A stretch of 64,000 nt of DNA, taken from assembly GCA_019916065.1 (NCBI GenBank), contig CM034240.1:39892561-39956560 (forward strand). Direction: 5' to 3'. Shown here one piece after another: positions 1 through 12,289 of this stretch (the first letter of the stretch is position 1; the number at the start of each line of letters is the position of its first letter). This DNA comes from Vitellaria paradoxa (taxonomy: Eukaryota; Streptophyta; Magnoliopsida; Ericales; Sapotaceae). A program made the position numbers and the translations under genes. The notes under the pieces are model-generated. The model did no database searches. It had not been told where the DNA came from and worked only from the letters and a program-made list of their open reading frames with translations.

Positions 1-310
1 AACTTACGGGGACATTTGGCAACGTAATTTTTAACAAAAAATCATCAATTTTTATCACTTTTCTACTCTGTTGCAGTAATTTTTTAACTCAAAAATTATT
101 AAAAATTGTTAAAAATTACCAGAAATTACTAAAAATTGCCAAAGTTACAAAAGAATGTCAAAAATTACTAAAAAATTTACCAAACACCTAAAAGTTACAA
201 AAAATTGTTGAAAATTAATAAAAATTACTACTTATTTTGCCAAACATATTAAAAATTACAACTAACAATTTTTGATAAAAAAATATAAAAAATTACTAAA
301 AATTGTGCCT
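1..310. repeat. AT-rich degenerate repeat, copy near the window start
   Basis: This stretch is dominated by short reiterations of the type AAAATTACTAAAAATTG, interspersed with CCAAACA. A similar stretch lies at 17931-18225, with the same alternation and the same closing theme (AAAAATTA before a CAACACT or AACACCAC end). It looks like a member of a dispersed AT-rich non-coding repeat family, probably a MITE relic. No gene is visible here. Confidence 0.4.
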
Positions 311-883
311 TTAAACACCACTTCTATCGTAAATAGGAAGGGATTCAGAAATGTCATACGGAGGATTTAGCAAAATGCTTATCACATTAACAATATATTT
401 ACCAAATAAACTGTAGTTACAGTGAATTTTGGACGGAGCAAATATTCATATTCAAAATCTTTAACTATAAAAATATAAGGTATCTACTGTCTTGGTAGTC
501 GTGGACCCCACCATCCCTTAGTTCGGGAAGAAAATAAAAAGTCAGATTTTTTTTATAGTTAATTTTTTGATTTTTTTTATTAATTTAACAATTTTCTCTT
601 TTATGGTTTAAAAAAATTTTGAAATTAAAGATAATAAATTTAATTATTAAAAAATAAAAAAATTACCACAATAAAATCTAACTTTTACTAATTCTTTTTA
701 ATCTTCTCTAATTAAATTTTATCAACTATAACTTTTACGTCAATTTTTTCTAAACTATAGATGGATTTATAGGCTGTGCTTAATTACTTGAGTTGAACCC
801 GTCAAACCTCTTTCTTCTGATAACCAAATGACCAGCTTCCATGCCTCAATTCATTTATGTCAATGTGTAAATAATTTGTATTA

Positions 884-1096
884 AGGTTTAGTTTGGGGAG
901 AAAAAATTAATTTTTTTTATTTGAAAATGGAAAAAAGTTAACCTTTAACTTTTTGTTAATTTAACATTTTATCTTCAAGATTTAAAAAAAATTCAAAATG
1001 CAAGATAATAAATTTTGTTATTTAGAAAAAAAATCAAAAAACTAATCGCGGGTAGTTGAGCTATTAATTTTTTTTTTTTTTCCAAACGCAACCTAA
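884..1096. repeat. MITE-like element, GTTTGGG/CCAAAC ends
   Basis: The element begins with AAGGTTTAGTTTGGGGAG and ends with CCAAACGCAACCTAA, which are imperfect inverted ends. The interior (TTTTTGTTAATTTAACATTTT, then a stretch like AAGATAATAAATTT) recurs at 36230-36320, in truncated form at 543-670, and loosely at 2984-3256. It is therefore a small non-autonomous DNA element family with no coding capacity. Boundaries are approximate. Confidence 0.5.
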
Positions 1097-1479
1097 CTTC
1101 TACTCTGCAAGGTTAATATTTATTTTTATAAGCCAAGTTCAAATTTAGATAAAAGAGGATGCCGGTCAAATTGTCACTGACAACTAGGACAAAATTCTGT
1201 CAGAACCTTTATAAATATGGATATGTACATAATTGTATCACAAGGAGTGGAAGCAAACCGATTTTTTTTTTAATTTTTCATAATTAATATTCTCTAGGAA
1301 TTTAAGAGTGCCTGGAATTAAAAAAGTTAATATAAATTTATGAAAGTTAAAAAAATTTATAATTTATATAATGAATATAAAATTTAAATTTTGTAAAGAT
1401 TTGTAATTTTTTTTTTTGTAAAGCTCCAAATAACCCCTTAAGCTACCTCACAAAAAATAGAAACAGATGCCGAAAAATT

Positions 1480-1545
1480 CTATAAAATTTTGAAAAATTT
1501 TACAAAATTTTGAAAAATTTTACAAAATTTTGAAAAATTTTACAA
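1480..1545. repeat. 20-bp tandem repeat, three units
   Basis: A unit of GAAAAATTTTACAAAATTTT is repeated about three times head to tail. It sits at one edge of an AT-rich segment (1440-1760) whose minus-strand text resembles 25920-26225, so it may be a decayed end of a dispersed repeat rather than an independent satellite. Confidence 0.6.
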
Positions 1546-2983
1546 TTCTATACAAATTTTTTTCTCGAACTACGTAAATTTTTATAAATCGCTATAAATT
1601 TATATAAATTTACAAATACCAATAAATTTTTACAAATTTTAATAAAATTTTCACAAATTTCAATAATTTTTCTACAAATCCCAATAAATTTTTTATAATT
1701 TTCAAAAAGTTCTAAGAAAAGTAAAAAAATTTTTGCTGAAATCAGTTCAAACGAACGAAAATCCATTCGAATGAAACTATTCTTCTTTTAAAAAACATAG
1801 TTTGGTAGTTGAGTTCTAAATGTTAAGAAATTACCCACGCTATATTTTTTTACTAGATTTTGGAGCTCAAGACGCTCCCTTTTGTTATATTTTGTGTTGT
1901 TGGATGTCTTTCTCAAAAAGTTGGAGCTTTTTTTTATAGAAAGTTAGAAAAAATTAAAAAAGATGGAGATTTTTAGTATGAAAAAATTTGGAGAAAATTG
2001 CCCATCTCTGGTATTTTTTTGGCATATCAAATGGCCCTAATTAGAGACTAAAATTTTGTTAAATTGAATAATAATAACCTCATATTTGGATTCCTCAAAA
2101 AATAGCAATCCAACTTTATCAACTTCTTTTATTCTTTTTTAACTTTCTCTAATTAAATTTTAATTGAGTGTCATTTTTACATTATTTTTTATAAACAAAC
2201 CAAACACCCTGGTCATAGCATTTTTTTTTTTTATTTTCTTGTATTTGGAGAAAACTTCCCTATTATTAAAGAATATAGAATGTTGATTTTAGCTTCCCTC
2301 TCAAGACAATCACCATAGGTCAAGATATGCAGATGACAAGAACAACTGAGGCAAAAGGTGGCAGTAATTGGGTCCAAGTCCAACATTGGTGTGTCTCATT
2401 TTTTAAACACAGTCAAGGTTCTGTATGCATCATTCCAGCCCTTGCTTTTTTGGTACTTTTTTTTTTATTTAGTTTTCTTTTCTAAAAGGCAAATCTTAAT
2501 TGGATGTTGTCTGATTCAAAAGCAAAAGCAAGCACCAGTTGGCAGCCTTTATAGCAATGCAAAAGAAGATTTATCGCTTATAATTGTTGCCATGCCCAAT
2601 ATTTGTATACTTCTCTCACAAGGTTTAAGAAAGAAAATAGTGGCTAGAATGGTGTTTGGTTTGTCCAAAAAAATAAATAAAAACAAAAAGATAGTGTAAA
2701 AATGACACATCGTGAAATTAGATTGGAGAAAATTGGTAAAAGCTAATTTTTTTTTATATTTTTTAGGATAAAAAAATGTGAGGCCAACACAAATATGTTA
2801 ACTAATCAAAGTTTGATCTTAAAATAAATTAATTATTTAACATATTTATTAAATTTAAAATATTTTAATATAAATACAAATGAATACATATTATAAATTT
2901 GAACACAATTATTGAGACAGGAATTGTTGCTGATACCCAAATTTAATTCAAAACAAGTATACAAAATGCGTGTGTATATATTT

Positions 2984-3256
2984 AAGGCTTCATTTGGAAG
3001 CTTTGTCAGCTTTTTAGCTTTTTAACTTCTCAACTTTTTGTTTTTGTTTTTTTTCTTAAAATGATTAAAATTATTCTCTTATATTTTAAATTTTCTTTAA
3101 ATCATGAAAAATAAATATGTCAAATAAATAAAAAAAATTAAAAAAGTTACTACTAGAAAATTAGCTTTTTTTTTCTCTTTCTAACTACAAAATAAAAAAA
3201 ATTAATAACTAATTACAAACAAAAAAACCTTTTTTTTTTTCTCATACTAAACCTAA
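2984..3256. repeat. MITE-like element related to those at 884 and 36015
   Basis: It starts AAGGCTTCATTTGGAAGC and ends near ACTAAACCTAAGTT. Inside are AGCTTTTTAGC motifs on the left and TTAGCTTTTTTT on the right, as in the GCTAGC-rich element at 36015-36380. It is non-coding. Assignment to the family is by motif order rather than alignment. Confidence 0.4.
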
Positions 3257-3259
3257 GTT

Positions 3260-3660
3260 ATGGGTTCATTCAAACCAACTTTACAAAGGGGCATGGTCCC
3301 AGTGAGACGTATAACCAAACAATCCCTTTGCGTGATGAGCGACCTTCCGTGGGAGGACAATAATGTTCCTCAGAAGTGCCCTTTTTTCTTTGCTGCCGAG
3401 GTTGATGGGTGGGAATGTAATTGTCTTTTTAATTTATTTTATTATAATTAGTTTTTATGAAAAGAAGAGAGAAATAAAGAAACAAACAGCGGCGACCAAG
3501 GAGCCTAATTCCAGAGCCCGTGCAAGGGCCCATGCTCTTTTGCTCGGCACTAACTATTGTGCCCGACCACACGTTGAGGGCACCGCTTGGACGAGTACCC
3601 TGTCGGCCCGTAAAACCAACCGAATTAGTCGGGAGCTCAAGTTGGATTTCGTTATGAATT
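3260..3660. other. GC-richer island in AT-rich DNA, unidentified
   Basis: Base composition changes abruptly here, with runs such as GGGCCCATGCTCTTTTGCTC. Two overlapping open frames (63 and 112 codons) exist, but neither shows a recognisable domain. The patch lies directly outside the left LTR of the copia element. It could be an eroded transposon or gene fragment; I cannot decide. Confidence 0.35.
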
Positions 3661-3801
3661 CATTTGAGTTTAATTTAAAATATAAATTAATCAAATTTTG
3701 AATAGTAATTTTAAAACCACTATATAATTAAATTTAATAAAAATTTGACTTGATAAATTAATAATTAATAAATATAACATAAAATATCAAACTATTTGAG
3801 T

Positions 3802-4030
3802 TGTATAGAATTTAGAAGAAGAAGGAATAGGAAAATAAAATATTTCTATATTTTTAAATGAATATTAAGAGAAACACATAACCCATTACATAGTGATACG
3901 TGATATGCAATTAAAATAAGAAAGAATGCTAAATTAGAAAGAATCAATACAAAATATTCCTATTCCATACTATTCTATAAATAAGGATCTTTCATCAATC
4001 TTCAATCAATCAACCGTATTTCCTTTAATA
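3802..4030 (-). repeat. LTR (3' LTR in element sense) of the copia element
   Basis: It matches 12290-12523 over its length: both contain TATAGAATTTAGAAG near one end, ACCCATTA, and CTATTCTATAAATAAGGATC near the other. The terminal CA seen in the right copy has decayed to TA here. The polypurine tract follows immediately at 4031. Confidence 0.85.
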
Positions 4031-4295
4031 CTCCCTCTCAAGTTGGAGAGTAAATGTTATATGGTCCCAACTCACCGCTTAAATATTGAAATTGTTTCTT
4101 TCCCAAAGGCTTTGTGAAAGTGATTGCAAGTTGAGATCTTGATGGAACGTAGGACTGGGCAATGATTCCGGCTTGCAATTTTTCCTGTACAATGTGGCAA
4201 TCAATTTTTATATGCTTTGCGCATTCATGAAAGACGGGATTTTTGGCAATGCGGACAGTTGACTAGTTGTCACAAAATAAAGTTGCTGGTTGTTT

Positions 4296-7200
4296 TTATG
4301 GAACATTAAGTTCTTGTAAAATATGTAGTATCCACATAACTTCCAAGCATGTTGCAGCCAAAACTCGATAGTCGACTTCAACAAATGAACGAGCTATATT
4401 GGCTTGTTTCTTTGATTTCCAAGAAATTAAGGAACTCCCTAAAAACACACAAAATCCTAAAATCAAACGTTGAGTTGTTGCACAATCTGCCCAATCTGAA
4501 TCACAATATGCTTGTAATTTGGGATCATTAAATAAAGGAAACAATAATCCTTGACCAGGACTCCCTTTAATGAAACGTAAAATCCTTAAAGCAGCTTCCC
4601 AATGTGGTTTTCGAGGATTCTATATAAATTGACTTAGGATTTGCATAGAATATACAATGTTTGGCCTTGTCACTATTAGGTAAATTAATCTCCCAACTAG
4701 CCTGTTGTACTTGGTGGGATTATGTAATGGATCACCATAGTCAGGATCTAGTTCCAAATATGCCTCTACTGGAAAAGAATTAGGACAAGACCCTAATAAT
4801 CCAACGTCGTTCAGAATATCTAATGCGTATTTACATTGAGAAAAATAAAGATCCCTCTTTGGGACTGAGATACTTTAATGCCAAGGAAATATTTCAGATT
4901 GCCAAGATTATTGATGTGAAATTGTTGTAAGAGAAAATCTTTCAGATACCTGATTGCTTGTTCATTATTGCCTGTGACAATGATGTCGCCCACATAAATA
5001 AGCACGGCAGTAAATATGTTCCCCTTAGACTTGGTAAATAGAGAATAGTCAGCCTTTGATTGGATGAAGCCTGCCTTTTGAATAGAGTAGGAAAATTTGG
5101 CAAACCAAATTACAAGAAGTTTGCATTAAACCATATAAGGATTTATTAAGCCGACATAACATATTTTCCCACCGTCAACGAAGACCAAGTGGAATGTCCA
5201 TATAAACAACCTCATCAAGATTGCCATGCAAAAAGGCGTTGTGAACATCCATTTGATGGAGGAACCAATTGTGGGAAGCGGCCACTGATAAGAGACGGCG
5301 CATAGTGGTAAGTTTGGCAATGGGAGAAAAAGTCTCCGAGTAATCAATTCCTTCAATTTGATTATAGCCCTTAGTAATGAGGCGGGTTTTATAATGCTTA
5401 ACAGAACCGTTAGAAGTGTATTTGATCTTATAGATCCATTTGCAGCCAATGGATTTGTGACTGATAGGCAGGGGAACAAGAGACCAGGTATTATTGCGAG
5501 CAAGAGCATCAAGAATTGCCTGAGAATAGCATCCCTCCATTTCAGGTCAAGAATTGCCTGAGAATAGTTAGTGGGCTCACAGAGACTAGAAATAGAAGCG
5601 AGAAAAGAAAAATAGGTATAGAAAAGATGAAAATAAGATAAAAAAATTAGAGAGATTGTGCCTCGTACCTCAAGGTGGATCGAACAACGGAGTTGATAAT
5701 TGGAGGAGAGCAGCTTGGACCAAGATCATGTGGTAGTTAGCATGTAATGTAAGTTTGGTACGAGATTGGGTAAAATGACGATTAACAAGGAGTGGTGGAC
5801 GAAGGTGATATATCTAGGACAAATGGGTTGGTAGGAGTGGGTAAAGATGGGGTGTAGCTAAGGCCGAGTGCAAGCGTAATAGGTGAAGAAGAAGTGGGCT
5901 ATTAATAGGGAAAGATATACTTATGAAAATGGACATCTTGACTAACAAAAAAATGTGTGAGAATCTAAATAAAATAATTTGTAACCCTTTTGTCCAATAG
6001 GAAAACCCAAAAAAATACAAGGATAGGCCCTTGCATCGAATTTAAAAGTAGGTTTGACAATGGTAGCATAACATAAACAACCAAAAATATGAAGGTGATT
6101 ATAAGATGGTGCGGAGCTAAATAAGCGCTTAAAAGGTTTAATATTGAAAGAAGTACGGTTGGCATATGATCTATTAAATAAATAGCCGTTAACACACATT
6201 CACCCTAGAATCTAATGGGCACATGAGACTGAAAATGCATAGCATGGGCAACTTGTAATATATAACGATGCTTACATTCAACAACTCCATTTTATTGTGG
6301 AGTGGAGATGTAAGAAGTCTGAAATTTGACGCCTTTAAAAAAATAATATAAATAAATAAATTCACTACCATTGTCACCTCGAAAAAATTTAATGTATGAG
6401 TTAAATTGGGTGTGAACAAAAGTAAAAAATGACACAAGTAATTGTGAAACTTCAGACTTATGTGACATAAGGAATGCCCATGTACAACGAGTAAGGTCAT
6501 CCACTATAGTTAAAAAACAACAAGCACAAGAATGTCTTGGATGTCTATAGGGACCCCAAATATCACGATGTATCAATTAACAGGGCAAAGTAGAAGAAAT
6601 AGAACTTAATGAAAACGGTAGTCTAGTCTGTTTTGCCAAAGGATAAATATTATAAAAATTTTCAAAAAGAACATAAATAAAAAAATAGACTAAGAAAGGA
6701 GATGTTAGCAGAGAGAAGATGGATGTCCAAGATGGCAGTGCCAGGTAGCATCAAAACTAGAAGCATGTCGTACAGTTGGTGATGTGTTAACTAGCGACAT
6801 TTAGTAAAGGCTGCCACTTTGCTTACCCTGGCCAATCATCTTCCCCATACCAAGTCCTGTAGAACACAAAAATCCGAAAATAAAATCACACAACAGTTTA
6901 GGGATTTGATGACTTTACTGGCGGATAAAAGATTTAATCGAAAAAAAAGGCATATGAAGAACATCTTTTAAAACAATGTCTTTATCAATAAAATAGTGCT
7001 AGTAGAGGTAATGGGTATAGTAGAACCTGTGGGTAAATTAACAAAAGGTGATCTAGGAGGATGAGGACGAAAAAACAAAAAAGAATCAGAAGTGATATGG
7101 TCTGTTGCACCACTATCTAAAATCCAAAAATTCGAGGGAATGGAATTAATAGAGGGGTGATTGCACAAACCTGAATCATTAGCATAAACATCTTTATTAC

Positions 7201-8239
7201 CCTTTGGACAATTGTGGTGTATTGGCCATAGTAGCAATCAGTTGTTGATATTACTTGGCGAAAAGACCCAACAGAGACGGAGTGGAACTGTTAGTAGATG
7301 TGGCATGTGCGATAGGAGCATAATGGGAACAATGTTGCTAATTTTGGTGCCCCTAACGGAGACTTTCTAATTTAAAATTGGGATCATGACATGAGTGTCC
7401 AGGCGAAAACCCATGTATTTTATAGCAGTTTTCAATCGTGTGACCATTCTTTTTGCAATATTTACAAAATAATTCTTCAATATTGGTATTAGGAGAAAAA
7501 GATAGATAACCCGAAGACTTTTGATTCAAATTGGGCCCCTTAGAAGACCGCACAGTAGCTTTAATTGAAAAGTTTTCAATAATCCAATTGCTCCCAATTT
7601 CTTGTTGTTTCTCATCTTGGGCTACTATGTTGTAGGCTTCTCGAATATTGGGTACTGACTTCAGAAATAGTATTTGATCTCGAATGAGATTACAAAAATC
7701 GTTAAGTCCTATAAGAAATTACATAGGACAATCCTCATTATGATGTGCATTTCTTTTGATTCCTTCACCACAATAACAACAATTGCATATGGAAATAGGG
7801 CGGTAAGAATTCAATTCATCCTAAAAATTACCATGCAACTTTGTGTAGTAATTTGTAACTGACATAGTTCCATGAATATATGAAGCAATAGAATGCTTGA
7901 TTTGAAAAATACAAGGTAGATTACCTTGAGCAAATCAAGTTCAAAAATCTTCCCAAACATGTTGGGCTGTGGGAGCAAAGAACGCTTGGAACAAGAACCG
8001 GTGAGACCTAGTGAGAAAACTATGAAATCAACATATGGTTGGCTGTTTCCCCTAAGTCAAACTCATCTAGATCGATAGACCTAGAAGGCGTTTTAAACCT
8101 TTCAGTAATAAAACCCAATTTGTTCTTAATAGAAAGAGTAATTTCAACGGACCTACTTCATGTTACCCAATTTTCACCATCCAACAATTGGTAGCAAAGC
8201 TTGGTGGACGAATTATCTGAGTAATGGAAACAATAATAG
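4296..8239 (-). pseudogene. Copia gag-pol pseudogene, main part
   Basis: Domains in minus-strand order are as follows. A gag part containing LLDGENW is near 8190. A CCHC zinc knuckle (CKYCKKNGHTIENC) is near 7480. An aspartic protease (WILDSGATDHIT) is near 7130. The integrase core (HRDIWGPYRHP and IVDDLTRCTW) is at 6576-6450. Reverse transcriptase (CKWIYKIKY, KGYNQIEGIDYSETFSPIAKL spread over two blocks) is at 5540-5175, and its continuation LIYVGDIIVTGN, where YVDD has become YVGD, is at about 5005. RNase H (YCDSDWADC) is at 4544-4296. The pieces lie in different frames separated by stops and frameshifts, and a catalytic aspartate of RT is changed, so the copy is dead. Family assignment follows from the copia domain order, with integrase before RT. 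Confidence 0.88.
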
Positions 8240-8786
8240 CTACGAAGCATAGATACGGATACGGGAGCGAGTACGGGTATGGATACATGATACGATAATT
8301 TTCAAAAAATAAGGATACGGTAAAAAAAGAAATAAAATAAAAAATATATTTTATTTAAAATATTTTTGAAGATAGCATCTATATAATACTAAACCTTATA
8401 TAAATAACAATTAAATAGCATGAAAAATACCATTTAATCCATAAATTAACATCATTCATACTCAAAAGTACCAATATTATTCATAAACAAAACACAAATA
8501 TAAAAAAGTATCAAATACAATTTTGTACATTCCAAAATGAAAATAGTTTTTTCATTTCCTAAATTTTAGTTGGATCCAACCTCAATCAACTCATCAGTTC
8601 CTTTTTCATTGATTTCTCCATCTCCATTTTCATCTCCATCAACTATAAACAAGATTGATTCCAATTCAGGCTCATCAAGTAAGAGAATGACAACCTCAAA
8701 AATTCTAATTTCATTTAAGAATTCAAAATTATCTTCTATTATATCTCACATCTTGGTTTCTCCCTGATAGTATCGTGCGCTTTTCC

Positions 8787-11098
8787 TCAAGAAAGACAAA
8801 GATTACTATGAATGAAAACCAAATCCTCTGCACGTTGAGGTGTCATTTTGTTTCTTCTCACCAAATGAATAAAGGAGTATGTACTCCAATTTCTCTCACA
8901 ATGTGATGAGGATGCAGGCTGTGAAAGTAGCTTTAAAGCCACAGATTGTAGATATGGAGCAAATGTGCTATGCATAGTCCACCAACTATGAGGATTATAA
9001 TTCCATCTAGCCTGAATGAAAACAAAATCGAAAAATGAAAACATTTTAGTTGAAAACTTGGAACAGTCCAACATGGCCTTATTGCGCTTCTTTGGATCAT
9101 CAAAGTACTTTTTTAAGCATTTGTTCCGTCCAAGTGTTACCTCTTCATCCCTATGTGGAGGAATTCGTTTTGGATTCTCATGAAACCATTGATCGATATA
9201 ATGCCTAAAAAATAAATATTTAATTGAACAATTAATTTTTATATGTGAATTTTTTAAATCCTACTAATAAAATTAATAAATTCAAATATTAAAATTACCT
9301 TGGGTTTAACGAATGTGCCAAGCAATAAAGTGGGGTATTATTCTTCTTCCACCGATCAACAAGAATTTAATGCACCACATTATAAAAGGTTGACTCCTCT
9401 TCCAATTGTTTTTTCTCATGCCTATATATTGCCATTCTCACTTGCTCAATCATTGTATCCCACGTATCATAAGCTAAGCGAATACATGGCTTATCCGCAT
9501 CACAAGCTCTTAGCATGTCGCGAATGGGTGCTATAAAGGAAATGATGTAGTTAATTTTCTCCCACCATATGTCATCCAATACTTTAGTGAAAACAAATCT
9601 TGCCTTTCCCACATCATTATCTTATAACAACCCCATTTATCACTGATTACCATAGTTCGAAGATCTTGCTTTATGAGCTTGAGTCTCTCAAGCATTACAA
9701 TAGAAGAAGCGATACATTGCCATTTTTACTTGCTCAATCATTGTATCCCACATATCATAAGCTAAGTGAAGACATATCACAAGCTCTTAGTATGTCGTGA
9801 ATGGGTGCGGTAAAGGAAATGATGTAGTCAATTTTTTCCTACCATATGTCATCCAATACTTTAGTGAAAACAAATCTTACCTTCCCCACATCATCATCTT
9901 ATAACAACCCCATTTATCACTGATTACTATAGTTTGAAGATCTCACTTTATGAGTTTGAATCTCTTAAGCATTACAACGGAAAAAGCGAATGGGGTTTTG
10001 GCTACTGAAAGCAACTTCAAAGCTATAAATTCATAGTATATTGCCAATCTCATATTTAGGATTAGTGATAAAATCCTTTATCACCATGACGTCTCCAATA
10101 ACATCACTAATCCATGAACATTCTTCAAAAGTTAAAGCATTGTTCTCAACATTTTTGGTGGCATAAATGTTTTCAATGCAAGATTGAGAGAATGCACAAC
10201 ACCAAATGTGCATACAATGTGAGGAAATTGTGACTCAATTAGTTGTCCTACCGTCTTACAATTTGAAGCATTGTCTGTTGTCACTTAGACTATATTTTGG
10301 AGTCTAACTTTTATGATTACTTCTTTCATCAAATTTACAATAAAATACTTATCTTTTGTTTCTCCTGTGCAATCAACCGCTTCAAGAAACATAGGCCCAC
10401 TTTCTATTACTGCCATAAAATTAATTAAGGGCCTTCTTAGAGAGTCATTCCAACCATCACTAATAATGCTCACCCCTTTTTCGCTCCATGTTTCTCTAAG
10501 AGTTCTAATAACCTATCAATATTTGTCCTTTCTTTTTGAAGTAATGTGATTCTCAACAAATTGTACCCCGATGATAGGTATCCAGGTATGTTGTTATTTG
10601 TCGCAAAAGAGTAAGAACTCGCATAGTACGGGTTTCTAGTCAAATGAAATGGCAAACCTGATGAGAAGAACATCCTAGCAATGTCACTGTGGAGATAATC
10701 TCGAGCCCCTATATTAAAAACCTTCAAAAGACGATTGTCACTTGCACTCCTGCTAGAGCTTATTTTTTTCTTTTTTTGATTCAATTTCTTGTTGTGTGCT
10801 TGCGTAAAAGATATGCCACAAAACGAAAGATGAGGGTCACGAGGCAAAGGAACCTTCTTTGGTTGTGTGCTTTTTTGCCTCAACTCTACTTCTTCTTCCA
10901 GTTTTTGAAATTCAAAAATTTCCTTGCTTGTAACTTTGGAACATATTGCAATTCCAACGTTCTTGATTTTCAACAAATGCACCCTCACCCTAGCATATAA
11001 ACCCTTATACACTACACGGCAATAGTTACACTGAAATTAAGAATTGCCTCCTTCTTTTTTTCCACTTTTTCCCATCTTTGTTACGTAAATCCAAAATG
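8787..11098 (-). pseudogene. hAT transposase pseudogene (BED finger, DUF659, hAT C-terminal domain)
   Basis: From the N terminus: a BED-type zinc finger with CNYCRVVYKG and a downstream H and C is at about 11030-10930, preceded by an apparent splice acceptor at 11028. A basic/coiled region follows. A DUF659-like block (IISDGWNDSLRRPLINFMAV) is at 10473-10400, followed by TTDNASNCK after an in-frame stop. A middle block (WWEKINYIISFIAPIRDMLR) is near 9560. The hAT dimerisation region (SSSHCERNWSTYSFIH) is at 9074-8787. A splice donor with a perfect GTAAGT at about 11638 suggests an upstream 5' exon reaching about 11720. Stops, frame changes and an internal 288-bp duplication show the copy is inactive. 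Similarity is to plant hAT proteins with BED and DUF659 domains. Confidence 0.8.
9431..9996. repeat. 288-bp tandem duplication inside the hAT transposase
   Basis: The segment beginning GCCATT at 9431 is repeated from 9719 with the same order of landmarks: TTGCTCAATCATTGTATCCC, CATATGTCATCCAATACTTT, and ACAACCCCATTTATCACTGA. The offset is 288 bp. The copies differ by scattered substitutions and a short deletion near 9775, so the duplication is not recent. It repeats part of the transposase reading frame and would break the protein. Confidence 0.85.
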
Positions 11099-11889
11099 GC
11101 TTGTTCTCATCATAATCAGAAATAAGAATGGCACTAGCAATCAAAGTGGACATGTTTTCAAAATAGTGGTTGTGATAAGAAGTAGAATTAGAGAGCAAAA
11201 AAGAAAAAAAAATTAAAGCCTTAATTAAAAAAGCTAGATTAAATTTTCAATCTATTTTCAATTTTCATTTTAAAACTATAATCTCTAAATTTTAAAATTC
11301 ATATATTTTTAATTTATATCACTATTCTAATATCAATACAACACAAATTTAGAATAAAAAAATAAAAAGAAAACTGTGCACAAATAAATGAAAGCAACAA
11401 TAAAAGCAACGAAAGACAGTCAAAAAGATAATAAGAGACTGACAGCGAAAGACAGAGAGAAAATCATGAGATAAAAATAGAAGCAGGAGAAAGCAGCATG
11501 AGAGAGAGAGAGCGCAGTGCAAGAGAGAGCAGCGCGAGAGATAGAGAGAGTAGTGCAGAGAAAGTAGCGTGAGATATAGAGAGAGTAGTGCAGAGATAGT
11601 AATGAAAGAGAAAAATAAAACAGAAAAGAAAAAACTTACCTTGTAGGTTGCCGAGTTGGCACCGGAGCTAGTGAGATTGGCAAAGATCACTGGGACTACT
11701 AGAGTCGAGCAAACGTACACCGTCGAGATTAGTTGAGGTTTAGTGCTTTTTTTTTTCCCTTCATGCGTCTCTGGTATAATAGAAGAGAGAATAAGTATTA
11801 AGTTATATTTTAGTTAATTACAGTTTAACCCCTACTAAAATTTTATCATATTAATTTACCCCCATAAAGGTTTAAAATATTACATTGGA

Positions 11890-12150
11890 CCCCCGCTGTA
11901 TCCCAAAAGTATTCTTCCCGTATCCTACCCGTATCTTAGCCATATTCTATCCGTATTCTATGTAAAATTATTCTATCCGTATTCTGTGTAAAATTTAAAA
12001 TAAAAAATTAAAATATGCTAGCGGTATTCCAAAAGTCTCATTCTTGTATCCTACCCGTATCTTGGCTGTATCCTATCCGTATCTTATGAAAAATTTAAAA
12101 TAAAAAATTAAGATAAGCCACGATACGTATCCGATCGTATTCATATCCTC
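11890..12150. repeat. Subterminal CCGTATCC-type repeats of the hAT element
   Basis: Many copies of CCGTAT(C/T)C and TATCCGTATC occur in the right 300 bp. The left end (8255-8340) holds the complementary GGATACGG in the matching orientation. A larger block is imperfectly duplicated (about 11898-12003 and 12023-12110), each copy ending AAATTTAAAATAAAAAATTA. In hAT elements, arrays of short subterminal motifs are usually transposase binding sites; that role is inferred here. Confidence 0.65.
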
Positions 12151-12289
12151 AGAGTATCTGATCTGAGTATAGTACTTAATTTGAAGTATCCGTACTTTAT
12201 AGAGTAACAGCTTAATGGATCATGGTTGTCATCTATCATGGTTGACTGGTTTTGATAAAATTAGGTTAGAAATTCTAGCTCTAATACCA

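Larger units (their letters stand above)
311..3799. other. Intergenic AT-rich DNA, no gene recognised
   Basis: I see no convincing coding region. Short open frames (for example at 2358-2699 and 3260-3701) have no recognisable domain and unnatural composition. The stretch contains two MITE-like repeats (884-1096 and 2984-3256), a 20-bp tandem repeat at 1480-1545, and a more GC-rich patch at about 3260-3660 of unknown origin. Confidence 0.6.
8240..12202 (-). mobile_element. hAT-superfamily DNA transposon nested in copia gag
   Basis: The insertion is bracketed by an imperfect 8-bp duplication, AATAATAG (8232-8239) and AGTAACAG (12203-12210), six of eight matching. Ends are CTACGAAG on the left and the complement of CTATAAAG on the right, each followed within 6 bp or directly by TACGGATAC. 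Eight-base target duplications and short terminal repeats are the hAT pattern. The interior encodes a BED zinc finger, a DUF659-like block and the C-terminal hAT dimerisation block on the minus strand. Gag coding text resumes on either side of the insertion (NHDPLS on the right, LLDGENW on the left), which fixes the order of events: copia first, hAT second. Confidence 0.85.

Noticed and set aside
11349..11720. A 123-codon frame at the 5' side of the hAT transposase
   Set aside because: It is a low-complexity serine/leucine-rich translation of a GAGA-type stretch. Only the GTAAGT splice donor near its end seems meaningful.
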